Source: Chytridium lagenaria
Taxonomy: Eukaryota > Chytridiomycota > Chytridiomycetes > Chytridiales > Chytridiaceae
Direction of reading: 5' to 3'
Assembly (NCBI GenBank): GCA_025449115.1
Contig: JAHLKC010000140.1
Coordinates: forward strand, 1-64,000
Length of the DNA stretch: 64,000 nt
Part shown: positions 11,264 to 23,598 of the stretch, in pieces
How positions within the stretch are numbered: the stretch's first letter is position 1
How the letters are laid out: every line of letters begins with the position of its first letter
The notes under the pieces: generated by a model
What the model was told of the DNA's origin: nothing
The model's input: only the letters and a program-made list of their open reading frames with translations
Databases searched by the model: none
Translations under genes and position numbers: made by a program

Positions 11264-13010
11264 TTAATCACCGTTTACCACCTCTCCGGGCTCTCTCTCC
11301 CTTATTCCCTCCAACAGTCTTCCCTCCATCCCTTCTCCCAGAATGCATATCCACTCTGGCCGCAACATTATCGGCGACCCATAAACCTCCCTCTCCTGTG
11401 CCCCAATCCTCTCCTTGGCCTTCCATGGTGTATGCACAATATCTCCTCCAAGCCCTTTCAACCCTCCTACCCAAGTCTTCACATAATCCCCTTGAGGATC
11501 ATAATCCTTTGCTTGTTTAATCATATTGAATCGTCGGTCTTCACGAGGATCGTTGCCGACGCCTGCAACATATTGCCAGTTGAGATAGTTAGAGGCGGGG
11601 TCGTGGTCAAGGAGGAGGCTCTCAAACCATTCCGCCCCGAGACGCCAGTCGAGGAGGAGATCTTTTGTGAGAAAAGAGGCGACGTTTTGACGGCCGCGGT
11701 TTGACATGAATCTATGAAACATTTAGAAGAGACATGCATGTGGATCGTACCCAGTCTTTGCAAGCTCGATCATATTAGCGTCAACCCAAGGAATCCCAGT
11801 AGTCCCAGTTTTCCAATACTCAAATTGTGAAGCATCTCTTCTCCACTGAATGTTCTTATCTTTCGCGAAACCATCGAGATGGAATATCTAAATAAACAGT
11901 AAGCAAAAATACAATAACGACAATGCACCTTATTCCCGTATTTCAACGCCACAAACTTGAAGTAGTCCCTCCACAGCAATTCAAACCAAAGCCAATAAGT
12001 CCCATCATTACTCCCGCGTGCTCTTTCTACGCGTCTAAGCTCATGTACAACATATCGAGGCGACACCGCACCAATGGCAAGCCAAGGTGATAGCTAAATT
12101 CATTAAAATCACGCAAAGAACAAGAAAATTATACCTTCGAACTATACTCAGACCCTACAAGTCCATTTCTCGTCTCCTTATACGTATCAATCCGTTTCGA
12201 TTCCCACAGATAACTCTCCACCCTCGCTTTCGCAGCTGTTTCACCGCCTTTGAATGGAAACGCGGTGCGTTGATCAATGTCATGTCCACCTTTTCCCAAC
12301 AATATCCCCAACAAATCTTCTGCGTCTTGAGGACCATTCATAGTAACCGCAGGTACAGGTAACATCGTTTTAGGGATTTCGATGATCGGTCTAACACCCT
12401 CGTCACCTAATCCTTCCACGCGCTTCCGGAATTGCGTGTACACATCGGGGACTTCTCTCACATGAAAAGGGAGATCATCGCGATGCACCACAGTGCTTCC
12501 CCAAATCGGCTTGATAGGTACGTTGAGACGATTAAGTGATTTTTGAAGTTGGGCTTCTACGTCTGTTTCCTCGAATGTCACTTCCTCTTGGAAATAGACG
12601 CCTGTGACGCGGGTGTTGGGGTTGACGGATTTCAAAGTGCTGATGAGGGACGGTATAATGGTTTCAGGATGACCGTATCCGAGAAGGAGGTTGCTTCCTT
12701 TTGATTTAAGGGTCTTTTGAAGGTCGTTAACGGACTCCAAGATAAACCTACAGAAGGTGAGTAATTGAAGAGGGCTCAATTGCACCTTGACCGATGTGAT
12801 CCGCATTTGGGAAGTTTAAAGTGCCAGGTTAATGGTGGTTCGAATCCCGGGGAGACTCCAGTGTTAAGCTTTGAGAGATCGTATTGCCTTGGATCAAAGA
12901 TGTAGATTGGGAGAAGGTGAGTTTGCGCCTTTTGAGGAAAGAGCGGCGTTGAGAGTTGGATTGTCATGGATGCGGAGGTCGTTACGGAATAGGAGGATGG
13001 ATACGTTCAT
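11264..13010 (-). CDS. Cryptochrome DASH (photolyase/cryptochrome family)
   Basis: Blue-light flavoprotein; DASH members bind FAD and MTHF and can repair or sense light. Exon 1 starts at 13010 with MNVSILLFRNDLRIHDNPTL; a one-base shift near 12910 leads to LLPIYIFDPRQYDLSKL and KCGSHRSR. Exon 2 (12129-12747) begins FILESVNDLQKTL and ends GSEYSSK. Exon 3 has LSPWLAIGAVSPRYV and TYWLWFELLWRDYFKF. Exon 4 has HLDGFAKDKN, WRRDASQFEYWKTG and GIPWVDANM. Exon 5 has FMSNRGRQNVASFL, DWRLGAEWFESLLLDHDPAS, NYLNWQYVAGVGNDPREDR and YDPQGDYVKTW, a very DASH-specific block. Introns are 40-80 bp with GT-AG ends. The C-terminal tail after the HTPWKA motif is about 45 residues. Apart from the exon 1 shift the gene appears intact. 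Confidence 0.92.
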
Positions 13011-13585
13011 GTTGACGATGGATGAGTAGTGATGCTTTAAAAATGATGGAGTGAGAGATGATGGCTCGTCTGGTTGATATGAGCAGCATTCAAGTTTTTG
13101 AGCAAACAGATCGCAATAAATGTACGAATGACAATTCTCAGGTACCTAAACAGCTCGAGACCTCATTGCTTGCTTGGTTGTTTCCAAGCGCCAGATATAT
13201 GTTGAGCACGTTGATTTGACCTGACTTCGCGGTCGCGGTAATCTGCGTGATAAGGATAGCGCGTAAAGGCAAAAAATCAATATTAAACAAAAGTTGCAGG
13301 AAACAAGAATAACTGGACCTAAATATCCCGAAGCAATTTAAATCTCGTACTTTGCAATTGCGCAAGGCTATCCTGCTATTCCTCAATAATTAAGTTCTTA
13401 AAGGTCTCTAAAGATATGGTGTTTGAGACCTCCTTTGCTAGGTCTTTGGGGTTGGATTTGTCATGTTTTAGGTGGAATTGTCCAGATCGGCTATTAGGTA
13501 TCACACCATCCCTGTTGCTTTCAAATCGACTCCGTAACCTGGCCCTTATTCTTATTTCATCGGAAAAACTCCATCACCTCCAACA

Positions 13586-14180
13586 ATGCTCAAGATGCCA
13601 TCCGTCTACGACTTCAACCTCAAGAGCCTTCTCGGTCAGGACATTGCGTTCTCAAAGTACCAGGTATTTTTCTGTAGCATTGCTCCATGTATGGTGTTGC
13701 CGATCTTCTGATCCATGCATACAGAACAAAGTCCTCCTCATCGTCAACGTTGCCTCCAAGTGCGGTTTCACCAAGCAATACACCGGTCTTGAGGTAAGGA
13801 CAATACACTTCCTTTTCCCCTTCTCCCGTCATCTCCTAACCCCCCTGTAGACTCTCTACAAAACCTACCAAGCACAAGGCCTTGAGATCCTCGGTTTCCC
13901 CTGCAACCAATTCGGCGCTCAAGAGCCCGGCACCGCTGAAGAGATTGTTGAATTCTGTTCAAGGACGTATGGTGTGTCGTTCCCGCTCACCGCCAAGGTT
14001 GATGTGAATGGACCTAACGAGACACCCGTTTACAAGTTCTTGAAGTCTGCGAGTGGGAACACTGCGGACATTGTATGGAACTTTGAAAAGTTTTTGGTGG
14101 ACAAGGAGGGGAATGTGAAGAGGTTCTCGCCAAAGGTTACCCCTGAGGAACTTGCACCGCAGATTGCGGCGTTGTTGTAA
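13586..14180 (+). CDS. Thiol-dependent glutathione peroxidase (GPx)
   Basis: Peroxidase that reduces hydroperoxides, in fungi generally using thioredoxin. Three exons: MLKMPSVYDFNLKSLLGQD to KYQ (ends about 13663), NKVLLIVNVASKCGFTKQY to GLE (ends 13793), and TLYKTYQAQGLEILGFPCNQ to ALL (stop 14178-14180). The peroxidatic residue is Cys39 in NVASKCGFT, encoded by TGC, so this is not a selenoprotein. The catalytic Gln is in GAQEPG (about 73) and the Trp-Asn pair is in VWNFEKF. A second conserved Cys (about 85, IVEFCSRTYG) sits where the resolving cysteine of 2-Cys GPx enzymes lies. Length (about 160 residues) is normal and no frame break is needed. The start is the first ATG of the conserved N-terminus; a second Met is three codons on. 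Confidence 0.93.
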
Positions 14181-14399
14181 GATGGGTTGGGTGGAAGGAT
14201 ATGTGTATTTTTGATTGTTGAAAGCTTAACACGACGGCTCATAAAAACCAGCCTTGGTTTTATTCATTCCTTGCCCCTATGCTCTTCTACCTATAGTATC
14301 AATTCCATAATGATCTTTCCATCTGGTCGATATCATCCATTTCACGGTTGAGCCGTTGGTAAGACAAACCCAAGATCTCTTGAAGCGTTGATAAAGATC

Positions 14400-16187
14400 A
14401 TGTCCACGACCTCACCCTCTCACCCTCAATCCGCCCTCTCCTGGCTCATCCTTCGCTTCGATGGCTCCACACTCGGAACATCCGACAGACTTATGCGTGT
14501 CGCCCGCCTAATAAAGTAAACATCCCCTCTCCCACAACCTATTCACACAGCACCCAGGTCCGCAACATCCCACCACAACGTTGCCATCATAGTCGAAGGC
14601 ATGCGTATGCCCGTTGTAGGCTCCACAAGAGCAAGGTAATCCTTACCACACCACTATCCTCTGACATTTGAACAGGTTAACCAAAATCATCCGCATGGCC
14701 GTCCGCGCCACGCATTCCCGGTACATTGGCCGGATTGCCGAATTAGAGAAAGACCATGTGCAGCTGTTACGTAGGGCTGTAAAAGATTGTAGGTATTGGG
14801 ATGATGCTGAAAGGGGGATCATGATGGGGTTATATGAGGTCAGGGAACTGTTAAATGCCGTTAGGGTAAAGAGCCGCTTTTTCTACTATGATTAATTCGG
14901 TACAGGTTATTGGTGAAATCCCTCCAAAGTCAAGCGACTTGATTTTGTCGGCAGGAGATAGGATGGCGGCGAGGATTGTTGTAGCGGCTTTGCAATCTCT
15001 TGTAAGTCTTACCGTCTACCCGTGCACTTTTAAGGTTTAAAAAGAATGTACCTGCAACATACATTGATGCATCTAAAATGGCGGATCCTTACCACCCATA
15101 CCCCGTCACCGATGAATTCTACCAAGACGTTGCTGGACGTGTTTCCAACGCGGTACAAACCGCCAACAACGAAGGATGTGTGGCAGTCGTGACAGGTACA
15201 TCTACAACCGGTTCTCCAGATTTGACACTCATATAGGTTGTTTTGGACCTTTCCCATCCCCCTTCATCTCTCCTACCAAACACACGGTTCGACGTATTCC
15301 ACGTACCTCGCCACGCTTTTATCGCCACGCCTCCCGAACGCGAACCTTTTTTTAGTGAACCATCACGTCACGGCGTTGTACACGGCGGATCCCCGTATCG
15401 TCCCCAACGCTCGCAAGATCCACCGATTAACGCCAGACGAAGCGGGGGAATTGAGTTTAATGGGGGTTGGCGCGCATCTTGTGGGATTGACGGATGCGAG
15501 TATTGTTGGGGTTGATGATGTGGAGAGATGGGTTAGTGGCGTGAGAGATGTTTGGGACGGTTGTTGGAGAAGGGGAGGGGAATGGGGAGGGGTGGACGGC
15601 GCTTGTGCATAGAGATGAAGTAACGGTGTTTACAATTAAGGCTAGCGGTATAGAGAAGGAGGAGGAAGGAGGTGGAGGGACTGGGAATAGCGATACGTTG
15701 AGGATGTTGCCGGAGGTGATGGATGTTGTGGATAGGAGAGGTGGAGTTGTATGTGCGGTTGTTATGGGGTTGAAAAGTATTTCTTTGGGGGTTGCTGTCA
15801 AAGATCCGGAAATTCTAGATATAGAAGGGGACGATGATGATGATGAAGATGATACCCCTCGCGTTCTTAAATCCAAAGTCACTCAAGCTAAACGTGACGA
15901 CCATATTCTCGCAGATATGTCAACATTACCGGGGATTGGCGTGACGATGCGACGGGATGTCGCGCTGTTGACGCTTATTGGGAGACGGAGACAAAAGTTG
16001 GGATCTTTGGAGATGCGTGGGAGAAGTGCTTGGGGCGCTTGGAAAGGCAGGAGTGAACGTTGTGATGTGTTCACAGGTTTTAGGAGGCAGCGGGATATCG
16101 GTTGTGGTGGATAAGGAAAAGGAGCGGGAGGCTGTGACTGTTGTTCATGATACGTGTTTCCCGTGTAAAGATGTTTTAGAAAACTAA
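14400..16187 (+). CDS. Divergent aspartokinase-like protein, copy A
   Basis: Multi-exon gene with the domain order of a fungal aspartate kinase. The N-terminus WLILRFDGSTLGT then RLMRVARLIK aligns with the usual KFGG(T/S)S(V)G motif, but Lys is replaced by Arg and the second Gly by Asp. Then come NVAIIVEGMR (the VVVVSA strand), GEIPPKSSDLILSAGDRMAA (usual SxGE), PATYIDASK, CVAVVTG-CFGPFP, and VTALYTADPRIVPNARKI with LTPDEAGELSLMGVG, the clearest family signature. A tandem ACT region follows (VTVFTIKA; ILADMSTLPGIGVTMRRDVA; GEVLGALGKAGVNVV). Frame changes are needed in 15540-15610 and near 16000. The catalytic Lys motif is altered, so aspartate phosphorylation is doubtful and a regulatory role or decay is possible. 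It lies head-to-tail with a second copy 220 bp downstream. Confidence 0.7.
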
Positions 16188-16406
16188 ATTGTGATTGATG
16201 GAGTTTCGTCACTTGGATATAGGTGTTTCCGGGTTTAAATGTTACAAGGAACAGTTTTAAGAAATAATGGCGCCGATTCCAAAAAAAACAAGGTTGTTCG
16301 GACAACCAAGATTTGTCAGGAATCGGTGTTGGTTCCAATGTTGGACAGAGCACGCCATCATCAAGCCTGTCACCAAAGCTCTTCGCCCTTACTCTAAAGT
16401 CAAATC

Positions 16407-18510
16407 ATGACGCTGGCTGAATCACCTCCATGGAGTCCGTCCACCAATCTCTCGTTGAGCGATTCTGCGATTGCCGTGGAACCTGTAGACGATGCTTGGA
16501 TCATTGTAAGGATGGATGGAGTGACGATTGGATGTTGGGATGGGATGAGGAGAGTTGCCATGATGGTCAAGTAAGCGGCATTTAAAAGGGTGTAGGTTTG
16601 ACTGTTGTCTAGAAACATGAGACGATGGTGTAAAGTTGCAGTTGTTGTGGAAGGCATACATTTTACACATTCGAAAACGTCAACTAGAGCAAGGTGATTT
16701 TCATCTATCCCAAAAAGTTGCTTGCCGTATAAGTTTTGCTTTCGTGGTTCCTACAACAATCATTGAATCTATAGTTAAACGAAAAAATACAAAAAAAAGA
16801 CTAGCTCGTATTCGTCAAGAATCCCTTATTTCCCGGAAAACCGAACGAGACCGTGACAAAGCAACGCAGTTCCTTACATCCGCCTTGAACGAAGTTGAAA
16901 AAGACCATATCGACCTTTTACGAAATGCCCGTAAAGGGGGATGGAGAACTTTTAGAAAAGTTACGGAAGGACGCGGAGGATTTTATTAAAAAGAAGATGG
17001 TACATGTTTTGGAGCTTTTGAAGGCGGTAAAGGTGATTATTTTACTCTTTGTTTTCCACTATTCGGTTTTGTATCTTAATAATGTGCTTTTTGTCACTCG
17101 ATAAAAGACTGTCGGTGAAATCCCACCTCGGTTCTGTGATGTCATCATGTCAACAAGCGATCAAATGGCTTCATATATTCTTACAGCTGTTATGAAGAGT
17201 ATGGTATGAGTTCTATTCATCTCCACACCCTCATGTTTGTTATCTCTCTAAATTCTGTCATAGAGCTCACCGGCAACATATATTGACGCCTCTAAATCCG
17301 TCGTTTTCCCACTACGAAAGCGCAAACCCAGAATTTTACTCTGACGTATCCAATCATCTCATCTACTCCATTCAAACGTCCAACACGCAAGGAAGCATCC
17401 CCATCATCACTGGTAAACTTGTCTAACTTTATCGTATACTGAAACTCTTTCTTCAAGGTTGCTTTGGTCCTTTCCCACGATGCCATTCCATGCTCGATAT
17501 CCACACCACACTTACGCAACAGCTCTCGCCACACTTCTCTCCTCTCGCCTCCCCAACACCCACGAATTATGGCTTATCAATGACGGCGTTGACGCCATTT
17601 TCACCGCAGACCCATTGATCGTGCCAGACGCGGTGCCGTTGAAATGCTTGACGGCCGAGGAGGCTGTGGAGATGTCGATAGGGATTGGAACTCTTATGAT
17701 GCGGGGTAAAGATGGCGTGGATGAAGGATTTGAGGAGGGAACAGAGGTGCCTGTTAGAGTTTATTGGGATGAAGGACGCAGAGGATGCTTTCCGTGATGG
17801 GGAGGTGTGGATGGTGAATGGGGAGATACCGTTGGGGGAACCTTGATCGTGCCCTTCTCCAAGAAGATTAAAGGGGGAGAGGTGAGGGACGCTAGTGAAA
17901 CGCGTGGTTCGAAAGAAATGGACGGCGGTGGTCTACCGAAAGGAGGTGACGGTGTATAGAGTAAAAGCAGATATGCATCCGGTGGGAGAACAAACGAGAT
18001 CAGGGTTGTTGATGGAGAATGGAAACGCATTCACGATGAAAGTTCTCCCCAGAGTTCTCGAAATAGTTGAATCACATCATCGAACCGGTGTGGGGTGGTG
18101 ACGGGGTTCAAATCGGTTTCGGTGGTGGTTGCTGTGAAGGATGCAGAGATGGCGGTTGCTCTGGAAGGGTGTGGTGGGGTGATTGAAGAGGATATGGATG
18201 GTGATAGTGGGGTAGGGACAGGGTGCACCTGTGAGGTAGGGTGTATGGAAGCCGAGGATGGAATACTTGGGGATTTAAAGAGGTTGGGGGTCGCAACGAT
18301 GGAAGAGTTGGCGCTTGTGACGTTAGTTGGAGGAGCACGGGGTGATGGGAATGGAGTTGGGAGGTTGGTGGAGCCTGTTGAAAGGGGAGGGAGTGAACGT
18401 GGAGATATGGCGTTCAGGTTCTTGGAGGGTGTGGGATCTCGGTTGCGGTAGACAGGGAGCGCGTTGATGACGCGTTGAGGTTGGTGCATCGGTTGATCTT
18501 TTGTTCATGA
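16407..18510 (+). CDS. Divergent aspartokinase-like protein, copy B
   Basis: Tandem paralogue of the preceding gene with the same exon order. The N-terminus WIIVRMDGVTIGCWDGMRRV aligns with copy A's first motif and also lacks the KFGG lysine. Later matches are VAVVVEGI, EVEKDHIDLLRNAR, VGEIPPRFCDVIMSTSDQMA, PATYIDASKS, GSIPIITG, LPNTHELWLINDGVDAIF, FTADPLIVPDAV and LTAEEAVEMSIGIGT. The regulatory ACT part has WTAVVYRKEVTVYRVKA, MKVLPRVLEIVESHHRTG and MEELALVTLVGG, and ends ISVAVDRERVDDALRLVHRL (stop 18508-18510). The TADPR arginine is Leu here (TADPL) and the SxGE position reads STSD. At least four frame changes are needed, more than in copy A, so this copy may be a pseudogene or a faster-evolving one. 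Confidence 0.6.
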
Positions 18511-20495
18511 TTATTTATTATCAAAACGTTTTATTTTAATAAACCTTGATGATGTATTTATTTATTACCATAATAATGGGTATGTTTATATCAGGGCAGT
18601 TACAGCGATGAGTAATTCTTCTTGTTTTGGAGTATTTTAATTGTTTGTTGACTCTTTTGCCATAAAAGCCCTCTCTCTGTTTGTCTGGATGTCCTGGACA
18701 TGCATGAATGTAACACAAAAGTAAAGCTTGACAAACCCGTTGCTTGGAGAGATCGAGTGTACTCTTTGCAGCCACCAGACATAATATAAATAAAATATGA
18801 TCTGCCAACCAGCTGTATAGATAAAGTTCCCGCCTGGCCCATGTCAAGCAAATTTATTATTCTTATTTTATTTATTTATTATTGATTGAGAGAGAGAGAA
18901 CAAAGCGTATAATAATAAAGCAACAAGCAAGCAATAATAATCCCAAACCAACCAACCAACCAACCAATAATTAATTATTAAAGACGCAAGCAAAAAAGCA
19001 AAGCGCTGACATGTATTATGTACATCATTAGGTAATTATTTATAAAATAATAATAATTATTATAATATTTAAATAGTACTATTTATTATTTACTATTTAA
19101 AAATCTGATAGAAAAAATCCATCTCTCACTCACTCACTTATCACACACCCTGGTCCGTCATTGCTCCTCACACCCCCTTGTCCTTGCAAACCCCCTTCTC
19201 TTTTAAATATATTTATCCCACGGGTCCAACAACCATCCTCTTTCCCACTCCTCTACCTAGCCTCAATTATCTATTACTACAATATCAACTTCTTTCCCAC
19301 CTTGCTCACTTTTAACCCCTTGCCGTCTTCACACATCTCACCCGTCAAAGTCCAGTTCATCCCATCAACGCGCAATCCAACACTTCTCCTCAGTACCTTT
19401 TAGACACTCAACAACACCCCGACAAACCAGTCCGCTGGGAAAGGCTTCTCTCTTCCTTGAACCAGCTCTTGTGACATTTTGCTGGATCCAAACTCTCGCT
19501 GTGGCGCAGGAGACCCATTATTAGAGGTGTGCGTGAGCCATCCTCAGCGTTCCATTCTCAGCCAGACAATCATACCCCTTCAAGGACAGCATTCACTTGC
19601 GTTCAGTCTGGACATACCCGCTTCGTTTCAATAGATTACACAGTTTTGAGGTAATGTGAATGCTATGAGAACTCCTGTCTGCTTGAAAGGGACTGCAGCT
19701 ACGGCTTTTGGTTCTTGCGGCGTCTTGCCTCCCCTTCCCCCGTAAACCCCCTCTTGATTCCCACACAATCGCAAACTTCAAGGTGCCGCCAACATACATA
19801 TATGATTCATGTCATGTGATGGACATCATGCAGCTCTGGATGGGATTTGATGCCGGAGGCACCTTTACCGTTGCAAACGCGGTGTTTGTGTTGTATTTGT
19901 TGGTTTCAGACGCATTCGTTTTTGTTTAGCGCTCTCTTGCACTTGTTGGTGCTGTGCACGGATCAAAGCATCACTCTTTCCCCCTTTTTTCTTTTTTTTC
20001 TTTTTCGAAAATGAAATTTTATTTGCCGCCTGAAAAACAATTAAGCCAAAATTCCAGCTCCGCCCTAAAGTGGGTTTTGGGAGATGAGCCTCACACCAGC
20101 TGCTGATTCTGGAATGACTGACTGGCTGACTGTGTGCATAACTTTCGACACTTCGGAGAATAATCTCTGCCCCTCTATTTTCTGCTTTATCTTTCAACTG
20201 CATCACCCCCCCCCTCGCTTCTTGCCTCCTCTCCTCTCGTGCACACTCTCTCTCTCACAACGAGGCAACTTCTTCTGTCTCTGGAGACGCTGCATTATTC
20301 TTAACAGCAACACTCTATCTATCACTGTTGCTTTTCCAATTACCAAGTCACACTTATCTCTTTTCTCTGATATACTATCATCATATTACGCTGTGCGTCA
20401 CCATAGTGCTGTGCCTCATCCTGAGCTCCAACGCTAACTCTTTCTTTCTTGCCATCAATAGAGTTTTTTACATACATAACTTTACGACTGAAAAT
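18511..20495. other. AT-rich intergenic region and leader of the zinc-finger gene
   Basis: The first part (18520-19130) is very AT-rich, with CCAACCAACCAACCAACCAA at 18946-18965 and long TATTTATTATT stretches. From 19130 to 20495 it becomes C/T-rich (CTCACTCACTCACTT, then TTTTCTTTTTTTTC near 19990), typical of a fungal promoter and 5' leader for the plus-strand zinc-finger gene. No coding sequence is recognised. Confidence 0.4.
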
Positions 20496-23400
20496 ATGGA
20501 CTCATCTAACGATACCTACCGTGAGGACCGGACTTCCTCAAAATACTCGAAAGCCCCCATGTCGCCTTCCAGCCCCAACGACAACTTGCAGCATTACGAC
20601 GACGACGACCAAGACTCCAGCCAAGAGAGCTACTTTTTCGGTGGGCACCGTCGGACTCATTCAGGACGGCGCCATTCGTTCACAGAAGGAGCCACTTCTT
20701 CACAGTACAGTCTCGGTCTGGAGGATCTTCTCAATCGCCAGCAATCAGCGGCAGAAGTTTTAGAGGCCTTTAACGCAGGGTCAGGCAACCGCATGGCTGA
20801 GGAGGATGGATACACTGCTGCCGACTACGCAGCTTATGCCGCCGCTTCTGCGGCTTCCACAAGGCGCTATGGCAACCTCTCGGATGGTTACGGCGACTTT
20901 AACCCAGCTGCATTTAACAACCACATGCATCGGAGCATGTTGGCATCTGGAGGCATGGATCCAGCATCACAGCACGCTTTCCTTGCAGCAATGAGTGGAG
21001 CCGCATTCCCTGGCTATCCCATGCCAGCCTCGTCTCCGTTCATGGCAAGCCCCACCGGTATGGCGTCAGCCGCTCGCCTCGACGGTAATCGTCGAAACAG
21101 GAGAATTCCACGAGCACAGTCCATGACGAACCTGGCCGCCGCAGCTGCCGCAGGTGGATCTCCATTTTTTGGCATGACATCCCCAGCATTCCCAAACTTC
21201 CGTCCTCACCACCCCCATCTTCCCAACTCCCCCATTTCTCCGAACATGCCTGGCGCACATCCTTACATGTTTTCCGAACAGCAGATGTTTGAAGCCATGT
21301 CGCATTCGCATGCATTCAGCCCATTATCTTCGTACTATTTGAACGCTGCCGCTGCCGCCGCACAAGCATCTAATGCAGCCCAATTTAGAGCCGCTGCCGC
21401 TGCTGCCTCTGCAAACCCGCCAGCATCCAAAGCTTCATCCTCCAAGCCTAACACCGCTTCAGTCTCTGCGACCTCCAGCAGGCCCGACGATCCGCGCTTT
21501 TCAGATTCTGACGTCAAGCTCCTCAAGGCGGCAGAGAGGATTGCAAAGGCGCAATCATCGTCGTTAAATAACGTGCAGAGTGAGGCCGAGGCTGCCTCAA
21601 TCAGGGATAGACATCGTCAGGCGCTGGCGGAAGCTGCTTTGTACACTCAGTCTCAACAAGCCGCTGCTGCTATCACTGCGGCAGCGTACGCTACACTTTC
21701 GCCTTCTTCGAGTACTCCTGGACGTCGATCGTCGTCGCAGGGTAGAGGGAAACGCTTGGTGGTAGGATTTCTCCAAGTATGTCTCAGGGTAGAGTTCAGC
21801 GTAGACCCATGTCACCTTCTCCTACCAGAATGGAAAGCTCATCCGAGGCTGCTGGGAATGGAGGTATTGGAGCTGGCGTTGTTGGCATGATGGGGAGGAC
21901 GAGGCGTGGAAGCCTGAGAGTTCAACGGAGGCCGTCGCTTGCCTCTCTTGACGTTGCTGCTGCCAACAGAATTCATAGTGGTGGAAGCGGCTCTGGTCTT
22001 CCGGACTCACCGGCTGGTCTCTGGGCTGAGCCTTCGACGCCATTCTTCTCTGCTGGGGAGGAGGGTGGGCATGGGACGGGGTCGCCTGAGAATAGCGCTG
22101 AGGGCTCGTGTGGTGAGGAGATTGAGGAGAGAGTGGGAAGATTTGCTACCGGAAGGCCAAGAATTGTTGGGAGGAGGGGTGGGAAGCACAACTGGATGGA
22201 GAGCGATGAACCGACGTCCGCTTCTGCCTCTAACCCTGCACCTGCTCCTCCTGTTCAGAAGAGACGGAGGTCGGGTGCGTCCTCTGCCACCATGGGTGCT
22301 CTTACTGCGAATGGACGGTATGAGTGTCAGTGGCCGAATTGTGCCAAAACGTTCTCGACTAGGTATGTAACCCTTTGATACGTTGGCGTCCACATCTTGT
22401 TACTTGCTCAGCCATTTACTGATTCGTACTTTTTTTAAATAGTGGCCACTTGTCTAGGCACGCTAGGATTCATCTTGGATTTAAGCCTTTCGAGTGCGAT
22501 TATCCTGGATGTGATGCACGGTTCTCTCGAAGCGACAAGTATGTTCCCATTTTAGCTCTTTGACAGCATCATTTGGACATACTAATTATTTATTTGCAAT
22601 TTCCAGCCTTCGCATGCACCGTAAAACACATGACAAGGAAAGTCATCGGATGCTCCTTCTACTCCCATTAACGCGGTCCGAATTGATGATATTGAATTTG
22701 ACGACGAACTTATTAGCGGTGGCTCGAGGTGTGCTAGCCCCGTTGACGACGAGGAACCCCAAATGCACCATCCTTCTCAGCATGTCCAGCTGCTTACCCT
22801 TCGCCAATCAATACGCCTGCTATGAAGTCGTCGGCCAGGATGGGTCGCAAGGCTGTAGCCAGTAAGAACCAGCAGCAGAAGAATGAGCTAGAAGCGCAAC
22901 AACAGGAGCAAGCTGAGCAAGCTCAGCAAGTGCATATGCAATTCCTTCAGCAGCTTCACCCGATGGCGGCTTACCTCCAGCAAGCGCATGCTCACGGATT
23001 TTTCCTTCCCAACTCCACGATGCCAGCATCCACGAATGTATCAGCCCTGGCCTCGATGAATCCTTCGATGGCGCTCGAGCTTCAATTGATGGAGGATGCG
23101 ATGGGCGGGACCGACGGTGCGACGACTTCGACGTTTGATTTCGGTGGAATCGGTCGGCCATGGCTGCCGTGGACTTTGACGAATTTTTGAAAGACGCTAC
23201 TGAAACTGCGCCGACTACCTCTCGCGACGCTTGTGACGATGATGATGCGCGACAATGGCTTTCTGGCGACGCTGAGGATGAAGAGCAGGAGGGTGAGGAG
23301 GATGTTGATTCAATCGATGGTGGACGTCGTGATGATGACGGGCGTATGATTATGTCAGTTGATGAGACTCCGCTGGCGCCTCCTATGGCTGCTCCGACGC

Positions 23401-23598
23401 CCATGTCTGCCTTTAGAAAAGGAAGTGGGTTTTTGAGATTTGGAAGGCGGAGGCGCTTCGGCGAAGAATGTATCGTCTCCTGGTGCCGCACAGAACCTTG
23501 GAGAGTTTGGATTGAGGATGGATGCTGATGATGCGGAGGTGAAGAGTCGAGCTGGTTTTAAACAACGACTTTTTTTTCTTTTTGGTTGCAAAGATTGA
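20496..23598 (+). CDS. C2H2 zinc-finger transcription factor (NRG1-like fingers), copy 1
   Basis: Large nuclear factor starting MDSSNDTYREDRTSSKY at 20496. The N-terminal half is low complexity: acidic patch (YDDDDQDSS), several poly-Ala runs and Ser/Pro stretches (SPFMASPTGMASAARL). A frame change near 21770 leads to SQGRVQRRPMSPSP. The DNA-binding part has two adjacent fingers, YECQWPNCAKTFST-S-GHLSRHARIH and FECDYPGCDARFSRSDNLRM-HRKTH, each split by a short intron (about 22362-22441 and 22541-22607). The C-terminal part is acidic or Gln-rich (NNQQQKNEL-type, EDEEQEGEEDVDSIDG). Further frame changes are needed at about 22660-22820, 23165 and 23430; a stop at 23528 is the alternative end. 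The finger pair resembles the yeast glucose repressors NRG1/NRG2; target genes are unknown. Confidence 0.75.

Noticed and set aside
11224..11704. Plus-strand frames over the CRY-DASH 3' exon
   Set aside because: The minus-strand reading carries highly conserved DASH motifs; the plus-strand frames are antisense shadows.
15457..16353. Long minus-strand frames (141 and 156 codons) rich in Ser/Pro
   Set aside because: They are antisense to the aspartokinase-like gene and reflect its GGAGG-rich codons; no domain is present.
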